A stretch of DNA of 64,000 bases from Halomonas sp. 328 (GTDB lineage Bacteria > Pseudomonadota > Gammaproteobacteria > Pseudomonadales > Halomonadaceae), in the NCBI RefSeq assembly GCF_015645095.1, contig NZ_JADOTW010000021.1:22088-86087 (forward strand), read 5' to 3'. Every line of letters begins with the position of its first letter. Position 1 is the stretch's first letter. This document shows, in pieces, positions 58,787 through 64,000 of the stretch. The notes beneath the pieces are model-generated. The model was not told the origin of the DNA and searched no databases. It worked only from the letters and a program-made list of their open reading frames with translations. A program made the position numbers and the translations under genes.

Positions 58787-60037
58787 TTAGTGGGCCACGC
58801 CGGCGGCGCCGTGCTCGTCGATCAGCGCCCCGCTATGGAAGCGGAACATGGAGAAGGGCTCGGCGATGGGGTGCATCTCGCCCTTGGCCAGGCTGGCGGC
58901 GAACACATGGCCCGAACCCGGGGTCGCCTTGAAGCCACCGGTGCCCCAGCCACAGTTGAAGAACAGGCCCTTCACCGGGGTCTTGGAGAGGATCGGACAG
59001 GCATCCGGGCAGGTGTCGACGATGCCGCCCCACTGGCGGTTCATGCGCACCCGGGAGAAGATCGGGAACATCTCGACGATGGCCTGCAGGGTGTGCTCCA
59101 CGGTGGGGTAGCTGCCACGCTGGCCATAGCCGTTGTAGCCGTCGATGCCGGCGCCGATCACCAGGTCGCCCTTGTCGGACTGGCTGATGTAGCCGTGCAC
59201 GTGGTTGGACATCACCACGGTGTCGAGGACCGGCTTGATCGGCTCGGAGACCAGGGCCTGCAGCGGATGCGACTCCAGCGGCAGATTGAACCCGGCCATC
59301 TTGGCCAGCACACTGGAGTTACCGGCGGCCACGCAGCCCACGGTCTTGGCCTCGATATCGCCACGGTTGGTGTGCACGCCATAGACCTGGCCGTCGCGGA
59401 TCTTGAAGCCGGTGACCTCGGTCTGCTGGAGGATATCCACGCCCAGCGCATCGGCGCCCCGGGCATAGCCCCAGGCCACGGCGTCGTGACGGGCCACGCC
59501 GGCGCGGGGCTGCCAGGAGGCCCCCATCACCGGGTAGCGGGCGTTCGAAGAGCAGTCCATGATCGGCACCAGCTCCTGCACGCCCTTGGCGTCCAGCACC
59601 TCGCCGTCGATGCCGTTCAGGCGGTTGGCATTGACCCGGCGCTGGATATCGCGCATGTCCTGCAGGGTGTGGCCCAGGTTGAGCACGCCCCGCTGGGAGA
59701 ACATCACGTTGTAGTTCAGGTCCTGGGAGAGCCCCTCCCACAGCTTCATGGCATGCTCGTAGAGGGCCGCCGCCTCGTCCCACAGGTAGTTGGAACGCAC
59801 GATGGTGGTGTTGCGCGCGGTATTCCCGCCACCCAGCCAGCCCTTCTCGATCACCGCCACGTTGGTGACGCCGAACTCCTTGGCCAGGTAGTAGGCGGTC
59901 GCCAGGCCGTGGCCGCCGCCGCCGACGATGATCACGTCGTACTGCTTCTTCGGCGTGGGATTGCGCCACTGGCGCTGCCAGTTCTCGTGGTGGCTAAGCG
60001 CGTGCTTGACCAGCCCGAAGCCAGAATAGCGTTGCAT
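58787..60037 (-). CDS. soxB: Sarcosine oxidase beta subunit
   Basis: A 416-residue flavoprotein where sarcosine is oxidised. FAD motif [18 protein letters not shown] (about 35-52) and [13 protein letters not shown], whose histidine (His184) is at the position where the family binds FMN covalently. GGAG precedes the ATG at 60037. It follows glyA by 46 bp. Confidence 0.95.
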   Translation of the reverse strand: MQRYSGFGLVKHALSHHENWQRQWRNPTPKKQYDVIIVGGGGHGLATAYYLAKEFGVTNVAVIEKGWLGGGNTARNTTIVRSNYLWDEAAALYEHAMKLWEGLSQDLNYNVMFSQRGVLNLGHTLQDMRDIQRRVNANRLNGIDGEVLDAKGVQELVPIMDCSSNARYPVMGASWQPRAGVARHDAVAWGYARGADALGVDILQQTEVTGFKIRDGQVYGVHTNRGDIEAKTVGCVAAGNSSVLAKMAGFNLPLESHPLQALVSEPIKPVLDTVVMSNHVHGYISQSDKGDLVIGAGIDGYNGYGQRGSYPTVEHTLQAIVEMFPIFSRVRMNRQWGGIVDTCPDACPILSKTPVKGLFFNCGWGTGGFKATPGSGHVFAASLAKGEMHPIAEPFSMFRFHSGALIDEHGAAGVAH

Positions 60038-60083
60038 AGGGGTCTCCTCAGTTCGGCCTCGCCGGGTGGGCCCGGCGGCCGGT

Positions 60084-61397
60084 TCAAGCGATGGTTTCGA
60101 CGGCGCTCTCGGCGGCGACGCTGTTGGCCGCGCCATAGACCGGATGCCGGGCACACACCTCGGCGACCTTGGCCTGCACCTCGGTCTCCACGGCCGCGGT
60201 GTCGCCGCCCTCGGCCAGGGCATCCAGGATGTCGCAGATCCAGCCGGCCAGCTCGGTGCACTCGGCGGCATCGAAACCGCGGGCGGTGACCGCCGGGGTA
60301 CCGAGGCGCAACCCGGAGGTGACGAAGGGGCTCTGCGGGTCGTTGGGCACCGAGTTCTTGTTGACGGTGATATGGGCGCGCCCCAGGGCGGCGTCCGCAT
60401 CCTTGCCGGTGACGCCCTGCTTGATCAGCGAGACCAGGAAGAGGTGGTCGTCGGTGCCGCCGGAGACCACGTCATAGCCACGCTCGATAAAGACCTCGGC
60501 CATGGCCCGGGCGTTGGTGATCACCTGCTGCTGGTAGCGCACGAAGTCCTGGCTCATGGCCTCCTTGAAGGCCACCGCCTTGGCAGCGATGACGTGCATC
60601 AGCGGGCCGCCCTGCTGGCCCGGGAAGACCGCGCCGTTGAGCTTCTTGTGGAGGGCCTCGTCGCCATGGGCGGAGAGGATCAGGCCGCCGCGGGGACCGC
60701 GCAGGGTCTTGTGGGTGGTGGTGGTGACCACATGAGCGTGGGGCAGCGGGCTCGGGTAGAGACCGGCAGCGACGAGACCCGCCACATGGGCCATATCCAC
60801 CATCAGGTAGGCGCCCACTTCGTCGGCGATGGTGCGGAAGCGGCGCCAGTCGACCACCCGGGAGTAGGCGGAGAAGCCGGCGATGATCATCTTCGGCTGA
60901 TGCTCGCGGGCCAGGCGCTCGACTTCCTCGTAGTCGATCTCGCCGGTCTCCGGGTTGAGGCCGTACTGCACGGCGTTGTAGTGCTTGCCGGAGAAGTTGG
61001 GGGCGGCGCCGTGGGTCAGGTGGCCGCCGTGGGCCAGGCTCATGCCCAGCACGGTGTCGCCCGGGGAGACCAGCGCCATGAAGACGGCGGCGTTAGCCTG
61101 GGCACCGGAGTGGGGCTGGACGTTAGCGTAGTCGGCGCCGAACAGGTCGCAGGCGCGCTCGATGGCCAGCGCCTCGACCTTGTCGACGAACTCGCAGCCA
61201 CCGTAGTAGCGCTTGCCCGGGTAGCCCTCGGCATACTTGTTGGTGAGCTGGGAGCCCTGGGCTTCCATCACCGCGCGGCTGGTGTAGTTCTCAGACGCGA
61301 TCAGTTCGATATGGGCCTCCTGACGGGCCACTTCTTCGGCGATAGCCGCGGCCAGGGGGGTGTCGTATTGCGCCAGGCTCTCGTTGCGCAGGGTCAT
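60084..61397 (-). CDS. glyA: Serine hydroxymethyltransferase
   Basis: A 437-residue PLP enzyme linking glycine, serine and THF. The PLP lysine is Lys230 in [16 protein letters not shown]. First gene of the glyA-soxBDAG-purU unit, where glycine and methylene-THF from sarcosine become serine. This is likely a catabolic copy; a second glyA elsewhere would be expected. Confidence 0.96.
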   Translation of the reverse strand: MTLRNESLAQYDTPLAAAIAEEVARQEAHIELIASENYTSRAVMEAQGSQLTNKYAEGYPGKRYYGGCEFVDKVEALAIERACDLFGADYANVQPHSGAQANAAVFMALVSPGDTVLGMSLAHGGHLTHGAAPNFSGKHYNAVQYGLNPETGEIDYEEVERLAREHQPKMIIAGFSAYSRVVDWRRFRTIADEVGAYLMVDMAHVAGLVAAGLYPSPLPHAHVVTTTTHKTLRGPRGGLILSAHGDEALHKKLNGAVFPGQQGGPLMHVIAAKAVAFKEAMSQDFVRYQQQVITNARAMAEVFIERGYDVVSGGTDDHLFLVSLIKQGVTGKDADAALGRAHITVNKNSVPNDPQSPFVTSGLRLGTPAVTARGFDAAECTELAGWICDILDALAEGGDTAAVETEVQAKVAEVCARHPVYGAANSVAAESAVETIA

Positions 61398-61488
61398 GTC
61401 GGCCTCCAGAGATTGTTGTGGTTTGCGGCGATGGTATCCCTGGGCCTGGGGGCCAAGATGCTTGGCGACGTCACGACCCGGTGCGTTT

Positions 61489-61504
61489 GCGACACGAGTG
61501 TCGC
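61489..61504. promoter_or_regulatory. Palindrome upstream of glyA
   Basis: GCGACAC-GA-GTGTCGC is a perfect 7-bp inverted repeat, 91 bp before the glyA start and 106 bp before the divergent AEC gene. It is a candidate operator for the sarcosine operon; the regulator is not known. Confidence 0.5.
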
Positions 61505-61610
61505 GACTGACAAACTTTTTCCCGAACGCCGGATTCGGGTGAATTCGTTTGCCCTCTAAGCATCCGATTCACGACAATGGGCGTCCCCTTACCGCCAGCG
61601 AGGAGCGCCC

Positions 61611-62504
61611 ATGCTTGTCGAACTCTTTGCCGTGATGGCCCCGGTCTTTATCGGCGCCAGCCTGGGCTTCCTGTGGGTGCGCCTGGGCCACCCCTATCCG
61701 GTGGAGTTCGTCACCAAGCTGGTCTTCAATATCGGCACCCCGGCGCTGATCCTCGCCTCCCTCTCCGGGGCCGAGGTGGATGCCGGAAGCTTCGGCCTGA
61801 CCATGCTCGGCACCCTGCTGGTACTCACCGCCATGGGCCTGGCCAGCTTCCTGGTGGCGCCGCTGCTCGGCAAGCCCTGGCGGGTGGTGATCTCGCCGAT
61901 GATGTACCCCAACACCGGCAACATGGGCCTGCCGGTGGTGCTCTACGCCTTCGGCAGCGCCGGCTTCGCCTTCGCCATCGCGGTGATGGTCACCGTCTCC
62001 CTGGTGCAGTTCACCTTCGGCACCGTGATGGCCAGCCAGGGCAATCCGCTGCGTACCCTGGCCCGCACCCCCACCGTCTATGCCATCGCCATCGCCCTGG
62101 CGATCCTGCTCAGCGACACCCAGGTGCCGCTGTGGCTCGACAACACCCTGGACCTGATCTCCGGCTTCACGGTGCCGCTGATGCTGATCACCCTGGGGGT
62201 CTCGCTGGCCAGCATCCAGGTCAAGAGCCTGAGCGCCGGGGTCGGCTTCAGCCTGATCCGTACCCTGGCGGCGGCGACGCTGGCCTACCTGGTGGGGTGG
62301 CTGCTGGGGCTGCCGCCCCTGGCCCACGGCATCCTGGTGCTGCAGATGAGCATGCCCATCGCCGTCTTCAATTACCTCTTCGCCCAGCGCGCCGGCCGCG
62401 AGCCCGCCTATGTGGCCAGCCTGGTGTTCTGCTCCACCCTGCTGGCCTTCCTCTACCTGCCGCTGCTGCTGGCCTTGCTAAAGGGCCTGCTGCCGCCGGT
62501 CTGA
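61611..62504 (+). CDS. AEC-family transporter
   Basis: A 297-residue inner-membrane carrier with about ten helices in two five-helix halves. Signatures: MYPNTGNMGLPVVLYAFG in the first half and SMPIAVFNYLFAQR in the second. AEC members export auxin-like acids or carry malate and other organic acids. Divergent from glyA. A GC hairpin follows at 62524-62546. Confidence 0.88.
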   Translation: MLVELFAVMAPVFIGASLGFLWVRLGHPYPVEFVTKLVFNIGTPALILASLSGAEVDAGSFGLTMLGTLLVLTAMGLASFLVAPLLGKPWRVVISPMMYPNTGNMGLPVVLYAFGSAGFAFAIAVMVTVSLVQFTFGTVMASQGNPLRTLARTPTVYAIAIALAILLSDTQVPLWLDNTLDLISGFTVPLMLITLGVSLASIQVKSLSAGVGFSLIRTLAAATLAYLVGWLLGLPPLAHGILVLQMSMPIAVFNYLFAQRAGREPAYVASLVFCSTLLAFLYLPLLLALLKGLLPPV

Positions 62505-62636
62505 CCCGGATCAAGCCGGCCGGGCCGGGGGGGCTCCCCCCCCGGCGAGCGCCTTGCCGACGGCCGGCGGGTGCGCCTGGACGACCGAACGCCCCCGCGC
62601 CTAGGCTGGAGGCATCGTCGACACAGGAGAGGTCCC

Positions 62637-63770
62637 ATGCCGCTATCCCGCGCCCTGCTCACCGGCCTGCTGGTCGCCCCCCTGCCCCTTCAGGCCGCCG
62701 AGGTGCTTCACGAGCGCCTGACCAGCGAGCGCCACGACTTCCGCCTGGTGCGCCTGGCCGATGAGCTGAGCCACCCCTGGGCCCTGGCCCTGCTGCCGGA
62801 CGGCCGTGCCCTGATCAGCGAGCGCGGCGGTCGCCTCTGGCTGCTGGAGGGCGATGAACGGCGCGCCCTCGACGGCCTGCCGGAGATCGTCAGTCGCGGC
62901 CAGGGCGGCCTGCTCGACCTGGCCCTTCATCCCGACTACGGCAGTGGCGACGGCGACAACGACTGGCTCTACTTCACCTACTCCCGCCCGGGGCCCGGCG
63001 GCAGCGCCAGCGCCCTGGCTCGGGCCCGGCTCGGCGACGGCGGCCTGACCGAGCTCGAGCCCCTCTTCGTCCAGGACCGCTATTCCGACCCGGGCCGTCA
63101 CTACGGCTCGCGGCTGGCCTTCCTGCCCGACGGCAGCCTGGCCATGAGCATCGGCGACCGGGGCCGCGACCCATCCCGCGCCCAGGACGGCGGCGACCAC
63201 GCCGGCAGCGTGCTGCGCCTGACCGATGCGGGAGGCGTGCCGGCGGACAACCCCTTCGTCGATGACCCCGCCGTGCTCGACGAGCTCTACAGCCTCGGCA
63301 ACCGCAATATCCAGGGCCTGACGGTGGACGGCGAGGGCCGCCTCTGGGCCAGCGAACACGGCCCCCTGGGCGGCGACGAGCTCAACCTGATCGAGGCCGG
63401 CGAAAACTACGGCTGGCCGGAGGTGAGCCTGGGCCGGGACTATATGACCCGGCGCCCCATTGGCGACGACAGCCGCCCCGGGATGCGCGACCCGGCCTTC
63501 GTCTTCGAGGGGCGCTTCGCCCCCTCGGGGCTGGCCTTGGTGAGTGGCGACGCCTTCCCCGGCTGGCAAGGCAACCTGCTGGCCGGCGGCCTGCGCAGCG
63601 AACGCCTGGTGCGCCTGGTGATCGACGGCGACCGCGTGGTGGTACGCGAGGTGCTGCTGGAGGGAGAGATCGGCCGTATCCGCGACGTGCGCGCCGACCC
63701 CGACGGCCGCATCTACCTGCTCAGCGACGAGAGCGACGGCGGCCTCTACCGGCTGGAACCGCGGGAGTAG
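62637..63770 (+). CDS. PQQ-type soluble sugar dehydrogenase (GSDH family)
   Basis: A 377-residue periplasmic six-bladed beta-propeller. Signal peptide about residues 1-20 (ALLTGLLVAPLPLQAA). Hallmarks: LSHPWALALLPDGRALISERGGRLW, GGLLDLALHPDY and LGNRNIQGL, with HGPLGGDELN for PQQ and calcium binding. Acts on aldose sugars in E. coli homologue YliI. The start at 62637 has GGAGAGG upstream. Confidence 0.9.
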   Translation: MPLSRALLTGLLVAPLPLQAAEVLHERLTSERHDFRLVRLADELSHPWALALLPDGRALISERGGRLWLLEGDERRALDGLPEIVSRGQGGLLDLALHPDYGSGDGDNDWLYFTYSRPGPGGSASALARARLGDGGLTELEPLFVQDRYSDPGRHYGSRLAFLPDGSLAMSIGDRGRDPSRAQDGGDHAGSVLRLTDAGGVPADNPFVDDPAVLDELYSLGNRNIQGLTVDGEGRLWASEHGPLGGDELNLIEAGENYGWPEVSLGRDYMTRRPIGDDSRPGMRDPAFVFEGRFAPSGLALVSGDAFPGWQGNLLAGGLRSERLVRLVIDGDRVVVREVLLEGEIGRIRDVRADPDGRIYLLSDESDGGLYRLEPRE

Positions 63771-63866
63771 CATAGGTGTGGGGGGCGGCGCTGGCCGTCG
63801 CCTCCTGACTACTGCGGGCCCATCCATAGCCGGGGGGAGAGCGGTCAGGGGCCCCTCTATCGCCTG

Positions 63867-64000
63867 TTAATCTGGGCGCTGGCCGGCAATGGGAGGTATG
63901 CGCTTATGCGGCTTTAAGCGATACCTGAATTCAACCAATAAGCGCAGCACCTGATGTGTCCAGTGCTCCTGAATACTCGCCCAGAAATACCAGGGCGGGT
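63867..64000 (-). CDS. C-terminal fragment of an unknown protein (cut by window edge)
   Basis: A minus-strand frame open to the right edge and ending at TAA (63867-63869). The 44 or so visible residues include WYFWASIQEHW and VEFRYRLKPHKRIPPI. Base use is more AT-rich than nearby genes. I do not recognise it. Confidence 0.35.
   Translation of the reverse strand, partial: PPWYFWASIQEHWTHQVLRLLVEFRYRLKPHKRIPPIAGQRPD

Noticed and set aside
61398..61610. Glycine riboswitch upstream of glyA
   Set aside because: The conserved glycine aptamer core was not found in the glyA leader; only a simple palindrome is visible.

Overview
The window is a GC-rich gammaproteobacterial chromosome segment that looks like a Halomonas-type (Halomonadaceae) genome. 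The basis is gene content and order: an Entner-Doudoroff sugar block built around HexR, a glyA-soxBDAG-purU sarcosine operon typical of glycine betaine users, assimilatory nitrate reduction with NasS/NasT, and the conserved ftsB-ispD-ispF-truD-surE-pcm-nlpD-rpoS string. This assignment is inferred from gene families; no rRNA or tRNA gene was seen.

Layout. 1-4.5 kb: end of a membrane protein, then a LysR regulator, fdhD and a YdeP-type molybdopterin oxidoreductase on the minus strand. 4.8-8.9 kb: an ABC exporter, a GFA-domain protein, a peroxiredoxin and two acetyltransferases. 8.9-12.6 kb: a visibly AT-richer insert carrying divergent glutamate decarboxylase and AspT-type antiporter genes, bounded by 33-bp direct repeats, one of which is the 3' end of arfA. 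12.6-23.2 kb: nitrate assimilation, with nasA-cobA leftward and nasT-nasS-(FAD reductase)-nirB-nirD rightward. 23.2-30.3 kb: lrgAB, a PIN-PhoH protein, ettA, a lipid A acyltransferase and alr. 30.5-37.8 kb: the rpoS/surE/isp/ftsB housekeeping operon with a DUF368 gene between pcm and nlpD. 38.0-39.7 kb: a DUF482 protein and a small unknown. 39.9-52.8 kb: gapA, edd-glk-mutarotase-aldo/keto reductase-pgi-fructokinase, and eda/pgl/zwf opposite hexR. 53.0-61.4 kb: a C39-like protein, purU, soxGADB and glyA. 61.6-63.8 kb: an AEC carrier and a PQQ-type sugar dehydrogenase, then the edge of a minus-strand gene.

How the parts work together. Nitrate is reduced by NasA and nitrite by NirBD, with siroheme made through CobA. 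Expression can be read from the DNA: sigma-54 type promoters before nasA and nasT, two NtrC-like dyads between them, and two leader RNAs (before nasA and before the nirB unit) that each carry a pair of A1/G4 hexaloop hairpins, the second overlapping a terminator-like stem. This is the expected target arrangement for NasT antitermination. Glucose and fructose enter the Entner-Doudoroff pathway through Glk, fructokinase, Pgi, Zwf, Pgl, Edd and Eda, and GapA takes the glyceraldehyde phosphate. Sarcosine oxidase, serine hydroxymethyltransferase and PurU handle the one-carbon flow from demethylation of betaine-type osmolytes.

The most unusual signals are: (1) an intergenic stem-loop element present four times, three copies bounded by roughly 10-bp inverted repeats and lying 80-87 bp before a start codon, the fourth with an 80-bp expansion in its apical loop; (2) leftover 3' ends of genes, clearest at zwf, where a spare 45-bp end differs from the real one only at synonymous sites; (3) the island whose flanking repeat is the arfA 3' end with its hairpin around the stop codon; and (4) a 12-codon leader ORF and inverted repeat at the lpxL start.
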